Source of the DNA: Jiangella aurantiaca
GTDB taxonomy: Bacteria; Actinomycetota; Actinomycetes; Jiangellales; Jiangellaceae
Direction of reading: 5' to 3'
Assembly (NCBI RefSeq): GCF_004349105.1
Contig: NZ_SMLB01000003.1
Span: forward strand, 124,001-188,000
Length of the DNA stretch: 64,000 nt
Position numbers and translations under genes: made by a program. The notes under the pieces were generated by a model that was not told the DNA's origin, ran no database searches, and saw only the letters and a list, made by a program, of their open reading frames with translations. This document shows positions 34,007 to 42,880 of this stretch, in pieces (the stretch's first letter is position 1; each line of letters starts with the position of its first letter).

Positions 34007-34911
34007 CCATGGTCCAGGTGGAGCCCACGCGGCCGGCTGGCGGCGACCAGCGCCGGCGCCCGCCGTCCGGTACGTCCCCGGCCCGCCGGGTGATCCGGAC
34101 GGGGTTCATCGTCACGGCCGTCGCGCTGGTGGCGGCGACGTTCACCTACCCGTTCCTGTGGCTGGTCAGCGCCTCGCTGAAGCCGCGGTACCAGGTGTTC
34201 GACAACCTGCTGATCCCGCGAGAGGTGCAGCCGCAGAACTACACGAGCCTGCTCGACGCCGTCCCGTTCCTCACCTGGTTCGGCAACAGTCTGATCGTCG
34301 GCATCATGGCCGCGCTGACGGTGACGCTGAGCAGCGCACTCGTCGCGTTCGGCTTCGCGTACTTCCGCTTCCCCGGGCGGAACGTGCTGTTCCTGCTGGT
34401 GCTGGGCACGATGATGCTGCCGGCGGCCGTCACGCTGATCCCGACGTTCCTCATCTGGCAGGAGCTCGGGCTGTCGCAGACCCAGGTGCCGCTGTGGGCG
34501 CAGAACGTGTTCGCGTCGGCGTTCTACGTGTTCCTGATGCGGCAGTTCTTCCTCAGCCTGCCGCGCGACACCTTCGAGGCGGCGCGGGTCGACGGCTGCG
34601 GCTACTTCGGGTTGTTCTGGCGCATCGCGATGCCGTTGTGCAAGCCGGCGCTCATCGTGGTGTTCATCTTCGAGTTCCGGGCCAGCTGGACCGACCTGAT
34701 CCGGCCGCTGATCTATCTCCAGGACGAGGCGCTCTTCACGATCCCGCGGGGACTGAAGGCGATCCTGGATGCGTTCGGACAGGGCGGGGAGCAGCAATGG
34801 GAGATCGTCGCCGCCGCGTCGGTGCTGGCCACCGTCCCGCTGATCATTCTGTTCTTCTGCGCCCAGCGGTACTTCGTGGAGGGGATCGCCACGCAGGGGC
34901 GCAAGGGGTGA
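34003..34911 (+). CDS. ABC sugar transporter permease, MalG type (system 2)
   Basis: 302-residue permease with SASLKPRYQVFDNLLIP, six helices and the EAA loop PRDTFEAARVDGCGYF...MPLCKPAL. ATG 34003 overlaps the previous stop by 4 bp. Length and motifs equal those of 15492-16400. It ends just before the ROK kinase region. Confidence 0.93.
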   Translation: MTMVQVEPTRPAGGDQRRRPPSGTSPARRVIRTGFIVTAVALVAATFTYPFLWLVSASLKPRYQVFDNLLIPREVQPQNYTSLLDAVPFLTWFGNSLIVGIMAALTVTLSSALVAFGFAYFRFPGRNVLFLLVLGTMMLPAAVTLIPTFLIWQELGLSQTQVPLWAQNVFASAFYVFLMRQFFLSLPRDTFEAARVDGCGYFGLFWRIAMPLCKPALIVVFIFEFRASWTDLIRPLIYLQDEALFTIPRGLKAILDAFGQGGEQQWEIVAAASVLATVPLIILFFCAQRYFVEGIATQGRKG

Positions 34912-34988
34912 GCATCGGAGGTGAGAGCTCCGGGGGCCCTCCGGACGGGGGAGACATGGTCCAGCACGGGACAGGAAGAGCAGGGCGG

Positions 34989-36014
34989 ATGAACGACACG
35001 GCACAGCACCAGGGTGGACGCGCGGTACCACCCGCACCCGGCGACGGCGGTGGACCTGCGGCCGCCGTGCTGTCCCTGGACATCGGCGGCACGAAGCTGG
35101 CCGTCGGCGTCGTGACGCCGGACGGCGCGGTGCACGGCTTGCTCGTCGAGCCGACGCGGCGCTGGGAGGGCCCGGACGCCGTGATCCGCCGGCTCTTCGA
35201 CCTGGGCCACCGTGCGGTCGCTGCGGCCGGGCTGGACCGGCCGATCGACGCGGTCGGGATCTCCTGCGGCGGGCCGCTCGACAGCAGCACCGGCGTGCTC
35301 ATCTCGCCGCCGCACCTGCCGGGCTGGCTCGACGTCCCGCTGGGCGGGCTGACTCGCCAGGAGTTCGGGGTGCCGGCGTACCTGGAGAACGACGCGACGG
35401 CGGCCGCGCTCGGCGAGCACCGGTTCGGCGCCGCCCGCGGCGTGAGCACGATGATCTATCTGACCATCTCGACCGGGGTCGGCGGCGGCGCGGTCATCGA
35501 CGGCCGGCTGCACCGGGGTGCGGCCGGCAACGGCGGCGAGCTGGGCCACCTGATGGTGCGCCCGGGCGGCCGGCTGTGCTCGTGCGGGCGCCGCGGCTGC
35601 CTCGAGGCGTACGTGTCCGGCACGAACATCGCCGAGCGCGCGGCCGAGGGACTGCGCGCCGGGGCCTCCTCGTCGCTGCGCGACGCCGACCCGCTGACGG
35701 CGGCCGACATCGCGGAGGCGGCCCGGGCCGGCGACGCGTTCGCCCGGGAGATCTGGGCCGAGACCACCGACGTGCTGGGCCAGGCGCTGACCGATCTGGT
35801 GAACGTGTTCGAGCCTGAGCTGGTGGTACTGGGAGGCGGCGTCACCCGGGCCGGCGCGATGCTGCTGGACCCCGTTGCCGAGGCGGTGGCGCGCGACGCG
35901 ATGCCGCCGGCGGCCAAGGCGGCCCGCGTGATCCTGGCCGGCCTCGGCGACGTCGTCTGCGTCGTCGGCGCCGGCGTGGTCGCGCTGGACGCACTGGAGG
36001 TGGAGCATGACTGA
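34989..36014 (+). CDS. ROK-family sugar kinase
   Basis: 341-residue kinase. VLSLDIGGTKLAVGVV is the phosphate-binding loop; ENDATAAALGEHRFGA and TGVGGGAVIDG are ROK motifs. The zinc site reads GELGH with CSCGRRGCLEAY, so this is an enzyme without the N-terminal HTH of ROK repressors. It should phosphorylate a released sugar such as glucose, mannose or GlcNAc. Start choice is uncertain: ATG 34989 (AGGAAG upstream) is used; GTG 34908 would overlap the permease stop by 4 bp as elsewhere in the operon but adds a low-complexity N-terminus, and ATG 34956 is also possible. Its stop overlaps the SIS gene by 8 bp. Confidence 0.87.
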   Translation: MNDTAQHQGGRAVPPAPGDGGGPAAAVLSLDIGGTKLAVGVVTPDGAVHGLLVEPTRRWEGPDAVIRRLFDLGHRAVAAAGLDRPIDAVGISCGGPLDSSTGVLISPPHLPGWLDVPLGGLTRQEFGVPAYLENDATAAALGEHRFGAARGVSTMIYLTISTGVGGGAVIDGRLHRGAAGNGGELGHLMVRPGGRLCSCGRRGCLEAYVSGTNIAERAAEGLRAGASSSLRDADPLTAADIAEAARAGDAFAREIWAETTDVLGQALTDLVNVFEPELVVLGGGVTRAGAMLLDPVAEAVARDAMPPAAKAARVILAGLGDVVCVVGAGVVALDALEVEHD

Positions 36015-36603
36015 TCGAATCGAGCAGCAGCTGGGTGACCATGTCGCCGTCGCCGAGGCGATGCGGGAACTTGTACCACTGGTACGAGAAGTCGGTAGCC
36101 TGATCTGTGATGCGTTCGCATCGGGCGGCGTGCTGTACACGTTCGGCAACGGTGGCAGCGCCGCCGACGCCCAGCATTTCACCGGGGAGTTGATCGGGCA
36201 CTACAAGCGCGACCGCCGGCCGTTGCCCGCGGTGACGCTCACCACCGACCCGACCGTCATGACCTGCATCGCCAACGACTACTCATACGACGACGTGTTC
36301 GCCCGGCAGGTGACCGCGCTGGCCCGGCCGGGAGACGTCGTGGCGGCGTTCACCACCAGCGGTAAGTCGCCCAACGTCCTCGCCGGGCTGGCGGCGGCCC
36401 GCGCCAAGGGCGCCACCACCGTCCTGTTCGGTGGCGGCGACGGCGGACCGGCCAAGGCGCACGCCGACCACGCGCTGCTGGCGCCGTCGACACAGACTCC
36501 GCGCATCCAGGAGATGCACACCCTGTCCCTGCACCTGATCAGCGAGATCGCCGACGACTGGGCGGCCACGACCGAGAACACACCGGAGGAACCGACCGCA
36601 TGA
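36007..36603 (+). CDS. SIS-domain phosphosugar isomerase (GmhA-like)
   Basis: 198-residue single SIS domain. FGNGGSAADAQHFTGELIG is the diagnostic phosphosugar loop, also found in sedoheptulose-7-phosphate isomerase; FTTSGKSPNVLAGLAAAR is the second. Overlaps with ROK (8 bp) and GH38 (4 bp) place it in a sugar-processing operon, so it may isomerise the phosphosugar made by the ROK kinase rather than act in heptose synthesis. The true substrate is not readable from the sequence. Confidence 0.85.
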   Translation: MTDRIEQQLGDHVAVAEAMRELVPLVREVGSLICDAFASGGVLYTFGNGGSAADAQHFTGELIGHYKRDRRPLPAVTLTTDPTVMTCIANDYSYDDVFARQVTALARPGDVVAAFTTSGKSPNVLAGLAAARAKGATTVLFGGGDGGPAKAHADHALLAPSTQTPRIQEMHTLSLHLISEIADDWAATTENTPEEPTA

Positions 36604-39311
36604 GTGCCGACGCGTACCGGCCTCTGGCCATGCGGCAGCGCACGCTGCACATGGTCGGCAACTCGCACCTCGATCCCGTCTGGCTGTGGCCCTGGCAGGA
36701 GGGCTACCAGGAGGCCCGGGCCACGTTCTGGTCCGCGATCCACCGCATGGACGAGTACCCCGACTTCGTCTTCACCTGCGACCAGGTGGTGCTGCTGTCG
36801 TGGGTCGAGGAGCAGGACCCGGAGCTGTTCGAGCAGATCCGCAAGCGGGTAGCCGAGGGCCGGTGGGTGATGACCGGCGGCTGGTGGGTCGAGCCCGACT
36901 GCAACATGCCCGGCGGCGAGTCATTCGTCCGCCAGGGGCTGTACGGCCAGCGTTACCTGCACGAACGGTTCGGCGTGATCGCGACCGTCGGCATGAACGT
37001 CGACCCGTTCGGCCACAACGCGATGCTCCCCGCCGTCCTGCGCGGGCAGCGGATGGACTCCTACACGTTCCTGCGCCCCGGCCCGCACGAGAGCGACCTC
37101 GACGGGACGGCGTTCTGGTGGGAGGCGCCCGACGGCAGCCGGGTGCTGGCGTACCGCATCCCGTTCGAGTACTGCAGCCCGCCCGGCGACGTCGCGCACC
37201 AGACGGAGAAGTCGCTGGGCCAGCTGGACCGCTCGCTCGGCGACGTCATGATCTTCTACGGCGTCGGCAACCACGGCGGCGGCCCGACCAAGGCGAACAT
37301 CGAGTCCATCTACCGTCATGACCAGCGGGGTTCGTACGGAAGGATGATCATGTCCTCGCCGCGGCGCTACTTCGACGAGCTGATCGCCAAGATCGATTCG
37401 GACGGCCTGACGGGCTCCTCTGGGCTCCCCGTCTGGCGCGACGACCTGCAGCACCACGCGTCCGGCTGCTACTCGTCGCACTCCGGCATCAAGCAGTGGG
37501 TGCGACGGACGCAGGCGGCGCTGTTGTCGGCGGAGCGGTGGGCCGCCATCGGCTCCATCACGCACGACGACGACTACCCGCGCGACGAGCTCGGGCACGC
37601 CTGGAAGCAGCTGCTGTTCAACCAGTTCCACGACATCCTGCCGGGCTCGGCCATCGAGCACGCCTACGACGACGCCCGCGACCAGCTCGGCGAGGCCGTC
37701 GCGATCGCGAAGCGGATCATCACCCGCGTGCACAACCGCATCGCCCGCGACGTCGCGATCCCGTTCCAGGACGGCACCCAGCCGGTGCTGGTGTTCAACC
37801 CGCACCCGTGGGCCGTCACGGCCGACGTCGAGCTGCAGTACGGCGTGCAGCCCGCCGGCGTCCACGTCGTCGACGCCGACGGTGAGCTGGTGCCGTCGCA
37901 GCCGATCCAGTCGGTGGCGACCACGAACGACAAGGGCCGGGGCGCCGTCGTGTTCCGGGCCGAGCTGCCGCCGCTGGGCTACCGGCTGTATCGGCTGCTG
38001 CCCGGGGTGGCGCCGGCCGGCCTGTCGTGGAGCGGGGACGCTGCGCCCGGGTCGCTGTCGGCGTCGGACACGGTGCTCGAGAACGACCTGCTGCGCGCCG
38101 AGTTCGACCCGGCGACGGGCTGGCTGTCCAGCCTGCTCGACAAGCGCACCGGCGTCGACCTCGTCGCCGGCGCCGTCGGCGAGCACACGCAGGTCAGCGA
38201 GGACCCCACCGACACGTGGGGGCACGGCGTCGTGTCGTACGCATGGCCGGGCGAGGCGATGAAGACCACCCGGCTCGTCCTGCGCGAGAGCGGCCCGGAG
38301 CGGGCCCGGCTGCGGGTCGAGCGCTCGTGGGGCCGGTCCACCCTGACCGAGGAGTTCATCCTCCGGCAGGGCGCCGACGAGCTCGAGGTTCGGGTGACCA
38401 TCGACTGGCGCGAGCAGGCGCACCTGCTGAAGCTGCGGTTCCCGGTGGCGCTGGCCGACCCCGAGGCGACCTACGAGATCCCGTTCGGCACGCTTCGGCG
38501 GCCGGTGGACGGTGCCGAGGAGCCCGGGCAGTCGTGGGTCGACCTCAGTGCGTCCGGTGCCGGGCTGGCGGTCGTCAACAACGCCAAGCACGGGTACGAC
38601 GTCTCTCCGGAGTACGGTGGCGCCTCGCCGTCGATAGGCATCACGGCCGTGCGCAGCCCGGTGTACTCCTGGCACGACCCGCGGCTACTCGACCCGGACG
38701 GCTTCTACGCGTTCCAGGACCAGGGCGTGCAGCGGTTCAGCTACCTGCTGGTGCCGCACGCCGGCGACTGGCGTGCGGCCGGCCTGACCCGGCGCGCAGC
38801 CGAGCTGGGATCATTGCCGCGGGCGATGCTGGAGAGCTTCCACGACGGTCCGCTGCCGGCGTCGGCCGGCTACGTCGTCGACGGCGGTGGCCAGGTGATG
38901 ATCACCGCGGTCAAGGGCGGCGAGGACGGCGACGCCTCCGCGCCGGACCTGATCGTCCGCGCGGTGGAGACGACGGGTGCCGCGGCGCCGGGTGTGCGGC
39001 TGGCGCTGCCGCTCGTGGACCGGATCGTCGAGGCCGATTTCGGGCCGCACCATATCCGGACCTTCCGCGTGCCGCGCGATCTCGAGCAGCCGATCGTGGA
39101 GGTCGACCTGCTGGAGTGGCCGGTCGACGGCGACCTGCCCGGTCAGCCCGTCGTGGCCGGGGAGGTCCTGAGCGATGGCGGCGGCGACGGCGAGCATGGC
39201 GACGGTGGGCTCGGCTCGGCCGAGCCGAGCGAGGGCGCGTTCACGCCGGCCGAACGGCTTCCGGTCGGCGACGGTCCGCAGCACGAGAACGGCTCCGCGG
39301 GTGGATTCTGA
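36600..39311 (+). CDS. Glycoside hydrolase family 38 alpha-mannosidase
   Basis: 903 residues. The N-terminal catalytic domain starts HMVGNSHLDPVWLWPWQEG, giving the zinc ligands H-x-D; the nucleophile is D135 in GMNVDPFGHN; NQFHDILPGSAIEHAYDDA is the middle helical domain. The C-terminal beta domains end in an unusual Gly/Asp-rich tail of about 50 residues. No signal peptide, so it trims alpha-linked mannose from imported oligosaccharides. ATG 36600 overlaps the SIS stop. Unlike the protein at 28841, all GH38 catalytic motifs are intact. Confidence 0.92.
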   Translation: MSADAYRPLAMRQRTLHMVGNSHLDPVWLWPWQEGYQEARATFWSAIHRMDEYPDFVFTCDQVVLLSWVEEQDPELFEQIRKRVAEGRWVMTGGWWVEPDCNMPGGESFVRQGLYGQRYLHERFGVIATVGMNVDPFGHNAMLPAVLRGQRMDSYTFLRPGPHESDLDGTAFWWEAPDGSRVLAYRIPFEYCSPPGDVAHQTEKSLGQLDRSLGDVMIFYGVGNHGGGPTKANIESIYRHDQRGSYGRMIMSSPRRYFDELIAKIDSDGLTGSSGLPVWRDDLQHHASGCYSSHSGIKQWVRRTQAALLSAERWAAIGSITHDDDYPRDELGHAWKQLLFNQFHDILPGSAIEHAYDDARDQLGEAVAIAKRIITRVHNRIARDVAIPFQDGTQPVLVFNPHPWAVTADVELQYGVQPAGVHVVDADGELVPSQPIQSVATTNDKGRGAVVFRAELPPLGYRLYRLLPGVAPAGLSWSGDAAPGSLSASDTVLENDLLRAEFDPATGWLSSLLDKRTGVDLVAGAVGEHTQVSEDPTDTWGHGVVSYAWPGEAMKTTRLVLRESGPERARLRVERSWGRSTLTEEFILRQGADELEVRVTIDWREQAHLLKLRFPVALADPEATYEIPFGTLRRPVDGAEEPGQSWVDLSASGAGLAVVNNAKHGYDVSPEYGGASPSIGITAVRSPVYSWHDPRLLDPDGFYAFQDQGVQRFSYLLVPHAGDWRAAGLTRRAAELGSLPRAMLESFHDGPLPASAGYVVDGGGQVMITAVKGGEDGDASAPDLIVRAVETTGAAAPGVRLALPLVDRIVEADFGPHHIRTFRVPRDLEQPIVEVDLLEWPVDGDLPGQPVVAGEVLSDGGGDGEHGDGGLGSAEPSEGAFTPAERLPVGDGPQHENGSAGGF

Positions 39312-39318
39312 GGCGGAC

Positions 39319-41253
39319 ATGGCGGCTGAGGCCGGCGGGCCGACGCCGCCCGCGCTGCGGCTGGACGTGCTCGACGCGAGCGGCGCCGTCGCCGGGAGCG
39401 CGGCCGTCGCGGGGAACATGGCTGTCGACGAGCTGACCGCCGGCCCGTTCACGGTCGAGGTGAAGATCGGCGCGCCGTCGGCGACCGGGCTGCACGAGAT
39501 CGCGCTGTCGGTGCTGAACGCGTCGCCGGCCGCATTCACCGGACACGTCCGGCTGGTCGCGACGGTCGCCGACGCTACGGATCCGTGGTGGCTGATCCCC
39601 GGTCTCTTCTACGGTGAGAACCGCCCCGTCGACTGCGACCGCCGGTTCCCGCGGTTCGAGGCCGGCGCGGACGACCCGGCCGGCATGGTGAGCGACCACT
39701 GGTCGTTCCGGTCCGACCGTGCGGCCACGGCGGCGGCGTTCGCCTGGGGCGACTCGGGCGGCGTCGTGGTCGCGACGGCTGAGGCGTCGCCCTGCGGCCC
39801 GGCCGGCATCGGGTTCGCGCACCGCGGCACAGTCGCCGACGTCCACGTCGTGTTCCCGTTCCGCGAGGATCCGGTCACCTACTACGGGTCCGGGACGCCG
39901 CTGCCCGCGCAGGCGGCGACGTACACCTGGCAGCCCGGTGAACGGATCGAGCTGCGGGCCGCCGCCGCGTCGCTGCCGGCCGACCGTCATGCGTACGCGC
40001 CGATCCTGCGCGCGGTCTACGAGCAGAACCGGCTCCTGCATCCCGTCACTCCGTGGGTGACGGTGCCGGAGGCGGCCGAGATCGCCGCAGAGGGCCTCGT
40101 CCGCTGGCACTACGATCCCGACCCCGGCGTGCTGCTCGAGACCGTCGGCTTCGACCGCGAAGTCACCGGCGGCGACGGCCGCCCCGTCGACCGCCAAGCC
40201 ATGCACGTCGGCTGGGTGAGCGGCATCCCGTGGGCGTACGCGCTGCTGGCGCACGGCCGGCGGGTGGGCTCCGCGGCGGCCGTGGACGCCGCGACGCGGG
40301 TCATCGACTTCTGCTGCGCCAACCTGTCGCCGTCGGGCACGTTCTGGGGACGTTGGGAGCGTGCGGGCGGCTGGACCCAGAGCTGGACGCCGATCCGCGA
40401 CGGCCTGCATGCGCGGACCCTCGGCGAGGCGACGCTGTTCCTGCTGCGGGCGCTGTCGGTGCGCGCCGCCGACGCTCGGGAGTCGTGGGTGGCGGCCGCC
40501 CGCTCCAACCTCGACGTCGTCCGCGGCCGTCAGCGCGCCGACGGCAACCTGGGCTCCGTCCACCACGCGGAGGACGGGCGGGTGCTGTCGTGGGCGGGGG
40601 CGTCCGGGCTGACCTGGATCGCGGCGTTCTGCGAGGCCGCCACGCTGGACGACGACGGCTCGTACCTGGCGGCGGCGGTCCGGGCCGGCGAGTACTACGC
40701 GCAGTTCGTCGAGCGTGAGTTCATCCACGGCGCCCCGGAGGACGTCGACCTCGCGCCGACGTCGGAGGACGGCTATGCCGCGGTGATGGCGTACGTCGCG
40801 CTGCACCGGCGCACCGGCGATGCGCGCTGGCTCGACCTCGCCCGGCGGGCGGCGGACTGGATGCTCACGTTCCGCTACACCTACAACGTGAGGTTCACCC
40901 CGCGCACGCCGCTCGGCGTCTACGGGTTCGCCACGCGCGGCGGCGACCAGGCGTCGCCGTCGAACCAGCACGTGCACGCGTACGGCCTGGTCTGCACCGG
41001 GGAGCTGGCCGAGCTGTCGGCGGCGACGGGCGACCCGCACTACCGCGAGCGGGCCGACGAGGCGCTCACCTGCTTCCGCCAGCTGCTCGCGACCGCCGAC
41101 GGCGAGCTGAACTCGTACCGCGGCATGATCACCGAGCGCTACTACCAGACCGAGTGCTTCCAGCCGAAGGGCATGGTGCTGACGCTGTCGCACGCGTGGA
41201 GCGCCGGTGTCCTGCTGCTTGGCTGCGAACAGGTCCTCGGCACCTCGGACTGA
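39319..41253 (+). CDS. Unassigned probable (alpha/alpha)6-barrel protein, glycan locus
   Basis: 644-residue cytoplasmic protein I do not recognise. Residues 1-~240 look like a beta-rich domain (PWWLIPGLFYGENR, HWSFRSDRAATAAAFAWG). From ~270 on, repeated helical hairpins (WVSGIPWAYALLAHGRRVG, TSEDGYAAVMAYVALHRRTG, SNQHVHAYGLVCTGEL) resemble six-hairpin glycosidases and lyases. Candidate acids are scattered; none can be assigned. ATG 39319 with GAGG at 6 nt is preferred; GTG 39301 in the same frame overlaps the GH38 gene by 11 bp. It is the last gene of the second glycan operon, so a hydrolase, phosphorylase or epimerase for the same glycan is likely. Confidence 0.6.
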   Translation: MAAEAGGPTPPALRLDVLDASGAVAGSAAVAGNMAVDELTAGPFTVEVKIGAPSATGLHEIALSVLNASPAAFTGHVRLVATVADATDPWWLIPGLFYGENRPVDCDRRFPRFEAGADDPAGMVSDHWSFRSDRAATAAAFAWGDSGGVVVATAEASPCGPAGIGFAHRGTVADVHVVFPFREDPVTYYGSGTPLPAQAATYTWQPGERIELRAAAASLPADRHAYAPILRAVYEQNRLLHPVTPWVTVPEAAEIAAEGLVRWHYDPDPGVLLETVGFDREVTGGDGRPVDRQAMHVGWVSGIPWAYALLAHGRRVGSAAAVDAATRVIDFCCANLSPSGTFWGRWERAGGWTQSWTPIRDGLHARTLGEATLFLLRALSVRAADARESWVAAARSNLDVVRGRQRADGNLGSVHHAEDGRVLSWAGASGLTWIAAFCEAATLDDDGSYLAAAVRAGEYYAQFVEREFIHGAPEDVDLAPTSEDGYAAVMAYVALHRRTGDARWLDLARRAADWMLTFRYTYNVRFTPRTPLGVYGFATRGGDQASPSNQHVHAYGLVCTGELAELSAATGDPHYRERADEALTCFRQLLATADGELNSYRGMITERYYQTECFQPKGMVLTLSHAWSAGVLLLGCEQVLGTSD

Positions 41254-41261
41254 CCGGGTGC

Positions 41262-41741
41262 TCAGACGCCGCAGGCGGAGGCGGGGCCGTCCTCGATCAG
41301 CCGGCGCGGGCCGGGACCGTGCTCGCCCAGCTCGTCGTGCATGTTGGCCAGCGCGCACCGGCGCAGCGACAGGCAGCCGCAGCCGATGCAGTCGGTGAAG
41401 TCGTCGCGCAGCTGCTGCAGCCGCAGGATGCGCTCGTCGAGGTCGGCCCGCCACTGACGAGAGAGCTGCTCCCAGTCCTCCTGGTTCGGGGTGCGGCCGT
41501 CGGGCAGGTTGGACAGCGCGCGGTTGATCTCGGCGAGCGGGATGCCGACCCGCTGGGCGATCCGGATCAGCGCGACCCGTCGCAGCGCCGCCCGCTTGTA
41601 TCGTCGCTGGTTGCCCGAGGTGCGCCGGGACGTGATGAGGCCTTGCCGCTCGTAGAAGTGGAGCGCCGACACCGCGACGCCGCTGCGTTTCGACAGCTCG
41701 CCGACGGTCAGTTCGGACTTGTTCCACGCGACGGTGTCCAC
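41262..41741 (-). CDS. soxR: Redox-sensing MerR-family regulator SoxR
   Basis: 159 residues. The N-terminal MerR HTH ([20 protein letters not shown]) and dimer helix are followed by the [2Fe-2S] cluster motif [12 protein letters not shown], with Cys118, 121, 123 and 129 spaced exactly as in E. coli SoxR. GTG 41741 is preceded by GAGGGG. It is divergent from an MDR oxidoreductase whose promoter has the 19-bp MerR spacer (41762-41792). In actinomycetes SoxR senses redox-active metabolites rather than driving a SoxS regulon; no soxS is seen here. It is convergent with the glycan operon, ending 8 bp from it. Confidence 0.95.
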   Translation of the reverse strand: MDTVAWNKSELTVGELSKRSGVAVSALHFYERQGLITSRRTSGNQRRYKRAALRRVALIRIAQRVGIPLAEINRALSNLPDGRTPNQEDWEQLSRQWRADLDERILRLQQLRDDFTDCIGCGCLSLRRCALANMHDELGEHGPGPRRLIEDGPASACGV

Positions 41742-41761
41742 GGCGGCGTCCCCTCGACGAC

Positions 41762-41792
41762 TTGACCTGAACTTTGCTTCAGGTTTTAGCGT
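41762..41792 (+). promoter_or_regulatory. SoxR-type promoter with 19-bp spacer
   Basis: -35 TTGACC (41762-41767) and -10 TAGCGT (41787-41792) are 19 bp apart, the over-long spacer that MerR proteins untwist. Between and over the -35 is the inverted repeat ACCTGAA/TTCAGGT (41765-41784), fitting the SoxR box. It drives the oxidoreductase at 41847. Confidence 0.9.
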
Positions 41793-41846
41793 AGCGGCGA
41801 CACACGCCAAGCCCAAGCACGCGAAGCTCACACTCGAGGTGACCCA

Positions 41847-42824
41847 ATGCACGCGATCCGTCTGCACGAATTCGGCCCGGCCGAGAACCTGCGTTACGAG
41901 GAGGTGCCCGATCCGGTGCCGGCGGCGGGCCAGGTCCGCGTCGCCGTCGAGGCCAGCGGCGTGCACCTGATCGACACGACGCTGCGGTCCGGGCAGGGCG
42001 GCGGTCCGCTGCCGCTTCCGGCGCTGCCGTCGATCCCCGGCCGCGAGGTGGCCGGCACGGTGGACTCCGTCGGCGACGGGGTCGACCCGGCCTGGGTCGG
42101 CCGGCGGGTCGTGGCCCACCTCGGCGGTGCCGGCGCCGGGTACGCGCGGCTGGCGGTGGCGCCGGTCGAGTCGCTGCACGTGGTGCCCGACGGTCTGGCG
42201 GCCGACGCCGCCGTCGCGATGATCGGCACCGGGCGGACGGCGGTCGGCGTGCTGGACGCAGCTGCTCTGACCTCGGCTGACGTGGTTCTGGTGACTGCGG
42301 CGGCGGGTGGGGTGGGCAGCCTCTTCGTCCAGGCCGGCCGCAACGCCGGCGCCGTCGTCGTCGGGGTCGCCGGCGGTGCGGAGAAGATTGCGCGGGTCCG
42401 GGAGCTCGGCGCCACCCACGTCGCCGACTACACCGTCTCCGATTGGCCGGAGCGGGTCCGCGCCGCCCTAGGCGACCGCGAGGTGACCGTCGTCCTCGAC
42501 GGCGTCGGAGGCACACTGGGGCGCGCGGCGATGGACCTGCTCGGCGTCCGCGGCCGGCTGGTGATGTTCGGCTGGTCGTCCGGCGAAGTGGTCCCGTTCA
42601 CGTCCACCGACCTCGTCGAGCGCGGGCTCACCGCGACGTGGCCGATCAGCCGGCACCAGGTCGGCCGGCCCGGGTTCCTGCGCGGGCTGGAGACTCGCGC
42701 ACTGGCCGAGGCCGCCGCCGGACGGCTGGTCCCGGTGGTGCAGCGCTTTCCCCTCGACCGCGCGGCCGACGCCCACACCGCCTTCGAAGCCCGCCGGACG
42801 ACGGGCAAGGTCGTGCTGGTCTGA
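41847..42824 (+). CDS. MDR-family NADPH:quinone oxidoreductase-like protein
   Basis: 325-residue zinc-free medium-chain dehydrogenase. The N-terminal GroES-like half (residues 1-~120) has [13 protein letters not shown]. The Rossmann half has [18 protein letters not shown], the AAxGGVG cofactor loop of quinone reductases, and lacks the structural-zinc cysteines. Predicted to reduce quinones or enones with NADPH. Placement under the SoxR promoter makes it a response gene to redox-cycling compounds. Confidence 0.92.
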   Translation: MHAIRLHEFGPAENLRYEEVPDPVPAAGQVRVAVEASGVHLIDTTLRSGQGGGPLPLPALPSIPGREVAGTVDSVGDGVDPAWVGRRVVAHLGGAGAGYARLAVAPVESLHVVPDGLAADAAVAMIGTGRTAVGVLDAAALTSADVVLVTAAAGGVGSLFVQAGRNAGAVVVGVAGGAEKIARVRELGATHVADYTVSDWPERVRAALGDREVTVVLDGVGGTLGRAAMDLLGVRGRLVMFGWSSGEVVPFTSTDLVERGLTATWPISRHQVGRPGFLRGLETRALAEAAAGRLVPVVQRFPLDRAADAHTAFEARRTTGKVVLV

Positions 42825-42880
42825 TCGCACCCCATCGGTCGCCGCCGGAGCACGCCGGAGGATCGCTGACGGGCCGCCGG

